A stretch of DNA of 11,045 nt from NCBI GenBank assembly GCA_045631305.1, contig JAZQUM010000026.1, positions 1-11,045 on the forward strand, in the 5' to 3' direction. Made by a program: the position numbers and the translations under genes. Origin of the DNA: JAZQUM01 sp045631305. Its GTDB lineage: Bacteria > Bacillota > Clostridia > Oscillospirales > Oscillospiraceae. How positions within the stretch are numbered: the first letter of the stretch is position 1; each line of letters begins with the position of its first letter. Positions 6,540 to 11,045 of the stretch are shown here, piece by piece. Below the pieces are notes generated by a model. It searched no databases. It had not been told where the DNA came from and saw nothing but the letters and a program-made list of their open reading frames with translations.

Positions 6540-7370
6540 TTACTTCAGAACAGACTGGATCACAAGGCAGCCGGGGCCGCCGTGGGTGATGAGGGAGGGG
6601 GGCAGGATGGAGGTTTCCGTCTCCGCGTGGGGGAAGACGGCGCGCACGTGGGCAAGGGCTTCCTGCGCAAGCTGGGAGGTCCCTGTGTGGCAGACGGTGA
6701 TGAGGTGGTTTTCGCCCACACCCAAAGCTGCCATGCGGTCGCAGATGAGCTCCAGCGCGCCCCGCCAGGAGCGCTTTATCCCTGCAGGACGGATGCGTTT
6801 GCAGTCCTCCGTCTGGGTGAGAACAGGCAGCAGTTTCAGCGCGCCGCCCACCCGGGCCACCACGCCCGTCACGCGGCCGCTGCGCTTTAAAAATTCAAAG
6901 TCTGCGGGAATCACAAAGGAAAGGGAGGTATCGATGCTCTTTTGCAAAGAGAGAACCACCTCGTCGATGGAGTGGCCCAGCTTAGCCAGCCGCGCAGATT
7001 TGCGGGCAAGATAGCGCAGCGGGCCTGCCAGAGAGCGGGAGTCGATAACGCGGACGCGCTTGGGGTCAGAGAGCAGCATGCGGGCGCCCTCCGCCGTCTG
7101 ATACGCGCCGGAAAGTCCGTCGCCCACGGTGAAAAAGAGGGTCTCGTCTTCGCTTTCTTCAAAGGCCTCCAGCATATCCCCTACAGCGGGCTGAGAGGTG
7201 CTGGGCACGCCGCCCATAGCGATGCGCTCCACCAGTTCTTCGGCGTTGATATCCACATAGTCGCGGAAGGTTTCACCTTCCATGCAGATGCTGACAGGCA
7301 CCACGCGGATGCCTTCGGCTTCACCCAGCGTGGGGGAGAGCATGGAGGAAGTGTCGGTCATAATTCTCAT
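6540..7370 (-). CDS. DegV/FakB-family fatty-acid-binding protein
   Basis: A 276-residue soluble protein. DegV family members bind a fatty acid in a deep pocket; those partnered with a FakA kinase present it for phosphorylation to acyl-phosphate. The landmarks are all here: DTSS near the N-terminus (6-9), PSTSQPA (56-62), GLSGAYQTA (85-93), LKRSGR (161-166) and THGGPG (262-267). Thr58, Ser87 and His263 match the residues that hold the carboxylate in characterised FakB proteins. No fakA is in view. ATG 7370 is preferred because AAGGTG lies 5 nt upstream; an in-frame TTG at 7385 would overlap that site. It is first in an operon with plsY (10 nt apart), which consumes acyl-phosphate. Its promoter faces the DUF1836 gene and abuts the shared palindrome. 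Confidence 0.95.
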   Translation of the reverse strand: MRIMTDTSSMLSPTLGEAEGIRVVPVSICMEGETFRDYVDINAEELVERIAMGGVPSTSQPAVGDMLEAFEESEDETLFFTVGDGLSGAYQTAEGARMLLSDPKRVRVIDSRSLAGPLRYLARKSARLAKLGHSIDEVVLSLQKSIDTSLSFVIPADFEFLKRSGRVTGVVARVGGALKLLPVLTQTEDCKRIRPAGIKRSWRGALELICDRMAALGVGENHLITVCHTGTSQLAQEALAHVRAVFPHAETETSILPPSLITHGGPGCLVIQSVLK

Positions 7371-7405
7371 AGGAACACCTTGCAATCATAAAATGGGATA
7401 GCCAC

Positions 7406-7434
7406 AGCATACTACATTTTGATAATGCTGTCAA
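7406..7434 (-). promoter_or_regulatory. Sigma-70-type promoter of degV-plsY
   Basis: Read on the minus strand: consensus TTGACA (7434-7429), a 17-bp spacer, and TATGCT (7411-7406). The start would be near 7399, giving a leader of about 29 nt. The -35 box directly touches the palindrome at 7435-7451, so a bound protein there would contact or block RNA polymerase. Confidence 0.83.
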
Positions 7435-7451
7435 AGGTTTTTAAAAAACCT
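7435..7451. promoter_or_regulatory. 17-bp near-perfect palindrome, candidate operator (site 2)
   Basis: AGGTTTTTAAAAAACCT, one A longer in the centre than the copy at 634-651. It lies between divergent promoters: next to the degV -35 box on one side and 14 bp from the DUF1836 -35 box on the other (13 bp after the flanking G that matches site 1). The bases between palindrome and -35 also resemble site 1 (AG-GGT-GTGTTGAC in both). Confidence 0.6.
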
Positions 7452-7465
7452 GTGCAGAGGTGGTG

Positions 7466-7494
7466 TTGACTTGCCGCAGTAAAAGGTATATCAT
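7466..7494 (+). promoter_or_regulatory. Promoter of the DUF1836-folD operon, probably leaderless
   Basis: TTGACT (7466-7471), a 17-bp spacer, and TATCAT (7489-7494). The expected start, 6-7 nt after the -10, falls at or next to the ATG at 7501, leaving no room for a ribosome site. An alternative reading, TATATC at 7487 with a 15-bp spacer, still leaves almost no leader. Confidence 0.7.
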
Positions 7495-7500
7495 AACGCC

Positions 7501-8013
7501 ATGGATAAGATGATTAGAGACGAGCTTTCCCGCTCCATGCGCGCGTTTCGTCTCCCGCGCTTTCATGAGATCCCCGATGTGGGTCTCTATCTGGAGCAGA
7601 CAACCAAATATGTGAACCAGATCATTGCGCCTTTGGGCATTGGCGAGCTTACGGGCTCTATGACCCGCAACTATGTTAAGCAGGGCCTTTTGGAAAACCC
7701 TGTGAAAAAGCAGTACAGCGCAAGTCAGATCGCCCATCTGATCCCCATTTCCATTCTGAAATCTGTGGCCCCGCTGACGGCGATTTCTGCCCTTTTCACC
7801 CGCCAGAAGGCGGTGTATACCGATGAGGTGGCCTACAATTATTTCTGCGAGGAAATGGAAAATATTCTCTATCACCGCTTCGGCCTTAAAGAAACAGTGG
7901 AGGATATCGGTGTTACGTCCTCGGTGGAAAAGGAAATGCTCCGCAGCGCTGTTACCGCCGCGTCTCACGTGGTGTATCTTAATGCCTGCCTGCGGGCTTT
8001 GGAAGAAAACTAA
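7501..8013 (+). CDS. DUF1836 protein, MerR-like helix-turn-helix
   Basis: A 170-residue soluble protein of the DUF1836 family, common in Firmicutes and predicted to carry a MerR-like DNA-binding fold. The core reads LPRFHEIPDVGLYLEQ (18-33), then LTGSMTRNYVKQGLLENPVKKQ (50-71), the family's 'LT-SM--NYVK-GL---P-KK-Y' helix-turn-helix region, and YSASQIAHLIPISILK (72-87). The C-terminal half is helical and may sense a ligand or form dimers. No member has a firmly established role that I know of. It is first in an operon with folD and faces degV-plsY across a region with a palindrome; self-regulation and control of degV are inferred. There is no Shine-Dalgarno sequence (AAAAGG at 7481-7486 is 14 nt away). 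ATG 7510 is an alternative start. Confidence 0.85.
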   Translation: MDKMIRDELSRSMRAFRLPRFHEIPDVGLYLEQTTKYVNQIIAPLGIGELTGSMTRNYVKQGLLENPVKKQYSASQIAHLIPISILKSVAPLTAISALFTRQKAVYTDEVAYNYFCEEMENILYHRFGLKETVEDIGVTSSVEKEMLRSAVTAASHVVYLNACLRALEEN

Positions 8014-8025
8014 AGGAGATCGCGT

Positions 8026-8877
8026 ATGGCAACCATGTGGAGCGGCGCTGCTGTGGCAGAAGCCCTGAGAGAACAGTATAAAACAGAAGCGGCAGACCTT
8101 CTGCGCAAAACGGGCATCGTCCCCGGTCTTGCCATTCTCCGCATCGGGGATGTGGCAGAAGCCAAGGCTTATGAAGCAGGCATCTATGCTCTGGGCGAAG
8201 CTACGGGTGTGAAAGTTTCCACCGTGGTGCTGCCCGAAGGGGTAGATGAAGCCGGTGTGATCGCCGCTATTGAAAAGCTCAATGCCGATGAAACCGTCCA
8301 CGGTGTCATCACCATGCGTCCCTTCCCTGCAAATGTCCGCGAAAGCGCCGTTGCCGCCGTGCTGGACCCCAAAAAGGATGTGGACGGCATGACCCCCGGT
8401 TCTTTGACCGGCATTTTTACCGGCACCCATGAGGGGTTTGCACCCTGCACGTCGGATGCCTGCGTGAAGATTCTGGAATATTACGGTGTTGCTCTTGCCG
8501 GCAAGCGGGCCGTTGTGCTGGGCCGCAGTATGACTGTGGGCAAGCCTGCCGCCATGCTGCTTCTGGAAAAGAATGCCACCGTCACCCTCTGCCACTCCAA
8601 GAGTGAAAATTTGGCAGATGTTTGCCGCGAGGCGGAAATTCTGGTGGTGGGCATCGGAAAGGCAAATGCCATCGGCCGTGACCATATCCGTGAAGGCGCG
8701 TATATTGTGGACGCGGGCATCAGCGTTATTGACGGCGTTTTCGTTGGCGACGTGGAAGAAGCTGCCGCCGCGGAAAAGGCCGCAGCCTACGCCCCCGTGA
8801 TGGACGGTGTGGGTGCTGTTACCGTGAGCCTTCTCATGGGGCACACGGTGGAAGCCGCCCGCCGCAGCGCAAAATAA
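8026..8877 (+). CDS. folD: FolD-like methylene-THF dehydrogenase/cyclohydrolase, divergent active site
   Basis: A 283-residue enzyme of the FolD family, which interconverts 5,10-methylene-, methenyl- and 10-formyl-tetrahydrofolate using NADP. Family features: KDVDGMTPGSLTGIF (117-131), APCTSDAC (139-146), the nucleotide-binding VLGRSMTVGKPAAMLL (164-179) and ATVTLCHS (184-191). Several active-site segments differ. In the usual YVxxK the lysine is Ile (Y49-E-A-G-I53), QLPLP is MRPFP (97-101), and PGGVGPMT is MDGVGAVT (259-266). In characterised FolD/MTHFD enzymes that lysine is needed for the cyclohydrolase step, so this protein may be dehydrogenase-only or altered. Some other clostridial FolD proteins also lack it at this position, from memory. 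AAAGGAG (8012-8018) overlaps the upstream stop codon and lies 7 nt before the ATG; cotranscribed with the DUF1836 gene. Confidence 0.88.
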   Translation: MATMWSGAAVAEALREQYKTEAADLLRKTGIVPGLAILRIGDVAEAKAYEAGIYALGEATGVKVSTVVLPEGVDEAGVIAAIEKLNADETVHGVITMRPFPANVRESAVAAVLDPKKDVDGMTPGSLTGIFTGTHEGFAPCTSDACVKILEYYGVALAGKRAVVLGRSMTVGKPAAMLLLEKNATVTLCHSKSENLADVCREAEILVVGIGKANAIGRDHIREGAYIVDAGISVIDGVFVGDVEEAAAAEKAAAYAPVMDGVGAVTVSLLMGHTVEAARRSAK

Positions 8878-8919
8878 GCATAAAAAAAGAGAGAGCCGCA
8901 AGGCTCTCTTTTTTTATGC
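8878..8919. terminator. Bidirectional terminator between folD and the YczE-like gene
   Basis: GCATAAAAAAAGAGAGAGCC (8878-8897) pairs with GGCTCTCTTTTTTTATGC (8902-8919) around a GCAA tetraloop, with minor slippage in the A/T tract. T-runs arise in both directions. The stop codon of the minus-strand gene (8914-8916) lies inside the stem. Confidence 0.92.
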
Positions 8920-9540
8920 TGTTGCCCAGTCGCCAAAGACTTTTTTCAGCCACTTAAGGCTCACCTGAATCACGGGGCCGCAGATGGGAATGGTGGCAAT
9001 GGTGCAAAGACCGGCCTTGCCCCCAAGGAGCACGCCCGTTACCACCATGATAATATCCAGAACAATGCGCACGCGCTGCACCGGCCAGCCGTTTTTATCC
9101 ACAAAGGCGAAGGTGAAGGCCTCGTATGCGCCGCGGCCAAACTGGGGGAAGGCCTGCACTGCAGAGCCAAAACCCATAATGGCAATGCCCAGCAGCATCA
9201 GCAAAAAGCAGAGTGCGCGGCTTTCAGGATAAACCAGAATGGCGGTGAAATAATCGATAAATACCCCCGTGAGGATCAGCACGATCACCGTGCCGATGTG
9301 CACCTGACGGCGGTCATAAATGATGCAGAAAAGGAAAATGGCGGCGTTTACGATCCAGCTGGCCTGCCCCATGGTGATGGAGAGGGTGTTGGCAAGGCCG
9401 TCCAGCATGGTGGTGAAGGTGGAGGCGCCGAAACCTGCGCGAATGGCCAGCACCAGCCCGAAAATGGAGATGGCACAGCCCAGGGACACGACAAGGCTTT
9501 TTTGGATGTATGTTTTCACGCGGTTCATAATGGGGGTCAC
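8914..9540 (-). CDS. YczE/YitT-type membrane protein
   Basis: A 208-residue (or 204) membrane protein with five to six helices. It resembles the YczE family (COG2364-like): a basic start, then SLGCAISIFGLVLAIRAGFGAS, where 'A-(K/R)AG-G-S' after the first helix is the family landmark, and later GFGSAVQAF with FGRGAYEAFTFAF. The biochemical function is unknown; relatives are annotated only as conserved membrane proteins. Start choice: GTG 9540 has AAGGA 5 nt upstream, while ATG 9528 (MNRVKTYIQ) has no site within 12 nt, so GTG is favoured slightly. The long open frame above 9540 runs back through the promoter and is not coding. The gene is transcribed alone and converges on folD. Confidence 0.82.
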   Translation of the reverse strand: MTPIMNRVKTYIQKSLVVSLGCAISIFGLVLAIRAGFGASTFTTMLDGLANTLSITMGQASWIVNAAIFLFCIIYDRRQVHIGTVIVLILTGVFIDYFTAILVYPESRALCFLLMLLGIAIMGFGSAVQAFPQFGRGAYEAFTFAFVDKNGWPVQRVRIVLDIIMVVTGVLLGGKAGLCTIATIPICGPVIQVSLKWLKKVFGDWATA

Positions 9541-9570
9541 GCCTTTCCTTTGGGAAAATTTTCTCCCTCC

Positions 9571-9599
9571 AGTATACCCCTTTCTGCCTTGCGGCGCAA
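9571..9599 (-). promoter_or_regulatory. Promoter of the YczE-like gene
   Basis: On the minus strand: TTGCGC (9599-9594), a 17-bp spacer, and TATACT (9576-9571). A palindrome, CTTGCGGCGCAAG (9588-9600), covers the -35 box. A second, GGGAAAATTTTCTCCC (9552-9567), covers the expected start point. Either could be an operator. Confidence 0.7.
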
Positions 9600-9617
9600 G
9601 GGCGGGGGGAGAAATGT

Positions 9618-9645
9618 TTGCCTTTTGCTGCGGATATGGTATAAT
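9618..9645 (+). promoter_or_regulatory. Promoter of the cysteine-rich membrane protein gene
   Basis: TTGCCT (9618-9623), a 16-bp spacer, and consensus TATAAT (9640-9645) preceded by TGG, an extended -10 element. The leader is about 28 nt and includes GGGAGG (9666-9671). It is divergent from the YczE-like gene's promoter, with about 19 bp between the two -35 boxes. Confidence 0.78.
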
Positions 9646-9679
9646 CCAAAAGGAAAGTTTATGATGGGAGGCACAACTT

Positions 9680-10426
9680 TTGAAAGAAAAACACAAGATG
9701 TCCCATATCCGCAAGGTATATATGGCCCGTTTGGTGGGCCGCTGCATGGTGCTTGTCGGCGCTTTTGCGCTGTATTTCCTGCGGCCTGAAACTTTTGATA
9801 TTCTGCAGGGCTTTGCCTTTTTTGAAAAATTCTCTATCTTCCACCTTTTGTGGCTGATCTGGATGATGGATATGCTCTTCCAGCTGATCCCCGCCAAGGA
9901 TGTGGCGCTGGGCAGCCACAAGCACATGAGCTTCCGCTTCCGCCCTGTGCTGGAAAAGATCAATTTCTCCGCCCTGAAGGACCATATTGCCGCCACCACC
10001 CGCGCGGCCTACAAGGTGTTCCTCATCTGGACGCTTCTGATTGCAGCCCTTGGCTTTTTGAAGCTTTTCGGTGTGCTGCAGGATGCGCACCTCTTGCTGG
10101 TGAGCGTTCTTTTCTATGTGTGCGACCTCATCTGCGTGCTTATCTGGTGTCCCTTCCGTTTGATCATGAAAAATAAGTGCTGCACTACCTGCCGCATTTT
10201 CAACTGGGACCATCTCATGATGTTCACCCCGCTGATTTTTGTCCACGGCTTTTATTCTCTGAGCCTTCTTCTTTTCTCTGTGGCTGTCTGGCTGGTGTGG
10301 GAGCTTTGCGTCATGATCTACCCCGAGCGCTTCTGGGAAGGCAGCAATATGGCGTTGAAGTGTTCTGAATGCACCGACAAGCTCTGCACTCAGTATTGCA
10401 TGAAGCTGCGCGGCCGCAAAAGCTAG
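9680..10426 (+). CDS. Cysteine-rich integral membrane protein of unknown function
   Basis: A 248-residue protein I cannot assign. It starts at TTG 9680, chosen because GGGAGG (9666-9671) lies 8 nt upstream, while the next start, ATG 9698, has no site. About five to six hydrophobic segments are seen (roughly 20-36, 52-70, 112-132, 138-160, 180-212). Cysteines cluster in two cytoplasm-facing stretches: CCTTC (167-171), directly before RIFNWDHLMMFTP, and a C-terminal C228-x2-C231-x4-C236-x3-C240 followed by a basic tail. The spacing suggests a bound metal (zinc or Fe-S), but it is not the ferredoxin CxxCxxCxxxC pattern. A redox or metal-sensing role is possible but unproven. It has its own promoter and probably ends near the structured element downstream. 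Confidence 0.8.
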   Translation: MKEKHKMSHIRKVYMARLVGRCMVLVGAFALYFLRPETFDILQGFAFFEKFSIFHLLWLIWMMDMLFQLIPAKDVALGSHKHMSFRFRPVLEKINFSALKDHIAATTRAAYKVFLIWTLLIAALGFLKLFGVLQDAHLLLVSVLFYVCDLICVLIWCPFRLIMKNKCCTTCRIFNWDHLMMFTPLIFVHGFYSLSLLLFSVAVWLVWELCVMIYPERFWEGSNMALKCSECTDKLCTQYCMKLRGRKS

Positions 10427-10434
10427 GGAACTTG

Positions 10435-10545
10435 GCTTTTTGTCCCGACTCTGCGTTATCCTCACTCGGCGTATACCCGATACGCCTTCGTTCGTCTGCC
10501 TTGATTCGGAACAAAAATACGGCGTCGGCAAAAATTTGCATATTG
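10435..10545. repeat. Structured intergenic repeat-like element
   Basis: No gene is supported here. The element is bounded by near-perfect 12-bp inverted arms, TTTTTGTCCCGA (10437-10448) and TCGGAACAAAAA (10506-10517), with one mismatch. Inside is a perfect 7-bp hairpin, GGCGTAT / ATACGCC (10468-10474 and 10480-10486). It runs on through ATACGGCGTCGG to an AT-rich tail. From memory, closely similar intergenic sequence recurs in many Oscillospiraceae genomes and gives spurious short ORFs in both directions; I could not verify this. It might be a nonautonomous mobile element or a transcribed RNA. Confidence 0.5.
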
Positions 10546-10547
10546 AA

Positions 10548-10581
10548 AAAAAGAGGGGGATTTTCCTCCTCTTTTTCTTTT
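10548..10581 (+). terminator. Rho-independent terminator before ddh
   Basis: AGAGGGGGA (10552-10560) pairs with TCCTCCTCT (10564-10572) with one G-T pair and a TTT loop. The stem extends by A-T pairs into TTTTTCTTTT. It probably ends transcripts from the cysteine-rich membrane protein gene or the repeat element. Confidence 0.85.
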
Positions 10582-10587
10582 GTCCGC

Positions 10588-10616
10588 TTGCGCCCTCTTT
10601 TCTGCGGTGCTATAAT
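10588..10616 (+). promoter_or_regulatory. Promoter of ddh
   Basis: TTGCGC (10588-10593), a 17-bp spacer, and consensus TATAAT (10611-10616) with TGC in front (extended -10). In the early transcribed region lies GGGAAAATGTTTTCCC (10629-10644), a palindrome with a TG centre. No lysine riboswitch fits in the roughly 50-nt leader. Confidence 0.82.
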
Positions 10617-10674
10617 CACCTTAATATGGGGAAAATGTTTTCCCGTTGATTTTTCTGCAAAGGAGCAGCCAAGT

Positions 10675-11045
10675 ATGAAAGCAGCAATTTACGGTTACGG
10701 TAATCTGGGCCGCGGCGTGGAAGACGCCATCGCCCGCACGGGAGATATGGAACTGGTAGCGGTGTTCACCCGCCGCGATCCCGCATCCCTTAAAATCGCC
10801 ACCCCCACCGCCAAGGTGGTTGCAGACAGCGACCTCATGGCATGGAAGGACGAAGTGGATGTTCTCTTCCTCTGCGGCGGCAGCGCAACGGACCTGCCCA
10901 AAATGACCCCCGCTCTTGCTGAGCATTTCAACGTGGTGGACTCTTTCGATAACCACAGCCGCATTCCCGAACATTTCGCCGCTGTAGACGCTGCCAGCCG
11001 CAAGGGCGGTAAGGTAGCCCTCATCTCCTGCGGCTGGGACCCCGG
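10675..11045 (+). CDS. ddh: meso-Diaminopimelate D-dehydrogenase, 5' part
   Basis: The first 123 codons of an NADPH-dependent enzyme that converts tetrahydrodipicolinate plus ammonia to meso-2,6-diaminopimelate in one step, supplying lysine and peptidoglycan cross-links. Landmarks: Rossmann start AIYGYGNLGRGVEDAI (4-19), TRRDP (32-36), the VDVLFLCGGSATDLP segment, VVDSFDNHSRIPEHF and the ISCGWDPG substrate-site motif at the window edge. The DNHxxIPxHF and CGWDPG strings distinguish it from DapB and from homoserine dehydrogenase. AAAGGAG (10658-10664) lies 10 nt before the ATG. The 3' end is outside the window. Confidence 0.95.
   Translation, partial: MKAAIYGYGNLGRGVEDAIARTGDMELVAVFTRRDPASLKIATPTAKVVADSDLMAWKDEVDVLFLCGGSATDLPKMTPALAEHFNVVDSFDNHSRIPEHFAAVDAASRKGGKVALISCGWDP

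Noticed and set aside
7441..8901. 486-codon minus-strand open frame across the DUF1836 and folD genes
   Set aside because: It is longer than either real gene but is their complement. It has no ribosome site or family motif, and both plus-strand genes have clear motifs.
9541..9999. N-terminal extension of the YczE-like frame
   Set aside because: The extension passes through the gene's own promoter and overlaps the start of the divergent membrane-protein gene. The translated stretch shows no family similarity.
9659..10531. Minus-strand open frame opposite the cysteine-rich membrane protein
   Set aside because: It is His/Gln-rich, antisense to a gene with a strong promoter, ribosome site and membrane helices, and begins within the repeat-like element.
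10440..10649. Short plus-strand ORF over the repeat element and ddh promoter
   Set aside because: No ribosome site. It crosses a terminator and a promoter, and its peptide reflects the repeat sequence.
10617..10674. Lysine riboswitch upstream of ddh
   Set aside because: The leader is only about 50 nt and contains a simple palindrome; a lysine riboswitch needs over 150 nt and conserved junctions not seen here.
1..11045. CRISPR array, tRNA, rRNA, transposase or phage genes
   Set aside because: I saw no regularly spaced direct repeats, no tRNA-like cloverleaf with CCA/TΨC features, and no transposase, integrase or phage motifs in any supported frame.

Overview
The window looks like chromosomal DNA from a Gram-positive anaerobe of class Clostridia, most likely Oscillospiraceae/Ruminococcaceae. 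This rests on gene content (DUF1836, YczE-type, DegV, PlsY, NhaC and meso-diaminopimelate dehydrogenase genes), strong AGGAGG-type ribosome sites, TTGACA/TATAAT promoters with many extended -10 boxes, and compact intergenic regions closed by stem-plus-T-run terminators. Most of the window is GC-rich (39 G+C in bases 8341-8400). The first ~0.5 kb is clearly AT-richer (26 G+C in bases 181-240). The assignment is by eye; no search was run.

Layout. 1-573: 3' end of a GGDEF diguanylate cyclase gene and its terminator. 634-2749: a promoter with a perfect 18-bp palindrome upstream drives two overlapping genes, an alcohol-acetyltransferase/condensation-like acyltransferase and a zinc-ribbon, six-helix membrane protein (DUF6320-like). 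2773-4558: a DUF5684-like membrane protein, a membrane protein of unknown function with an acidic outer domain, and a 62-codon 3' remnant of an ABC-transporter ATPase. 4566-5927: an NhaC-type Na+/H+ antiporter. 5927-7370 (minus strand): a degV-plsY operon. 7435-8919 (plus strand): a divergent operon of a DUF1836 HTH protein and a divergent folD. 8914-9540 (minus): a YczE-like membrane protein. 9618-10426: a cysteine-rich membrane protein with a TTG start. 10435-10545: a structured, repeat-like noncoding element. 10588-11045: the start of ddh (lysine/peptidoglycan biosynthesis), cut by the window end.

How the genes may work together. DegV/FakB proteins hold fatty acids for phosphorylation by a kinase, and PlsY uses the resulting acyl-phosphate to acylate glycerol-3-phosphate, so degV-plsY is a coherent lipid operon. 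A near-identical module (palindrome AGGTTTTTAAAAA(A)CCT, 13 bp, TTGAC -35, 17 bp, -10) lies before the acyltransferase operon and before the DUF1836 gene. In the second place it also abuts the -35 box of the divergent degV promoter. I infer a small regulon, perhaps controlled by the DUF1836 protein, joining phospholipid synthesis to the uncharacterised acyltransferase/zinc-ribbon pair. This is the best candidate here for something undescribed. Other points of interest are a folD product lacking the catalytic lysine, a probable leaderless DUF1836 transcript, and the ABC remnant whose breakpoint falls at its neighbour's stop codon.
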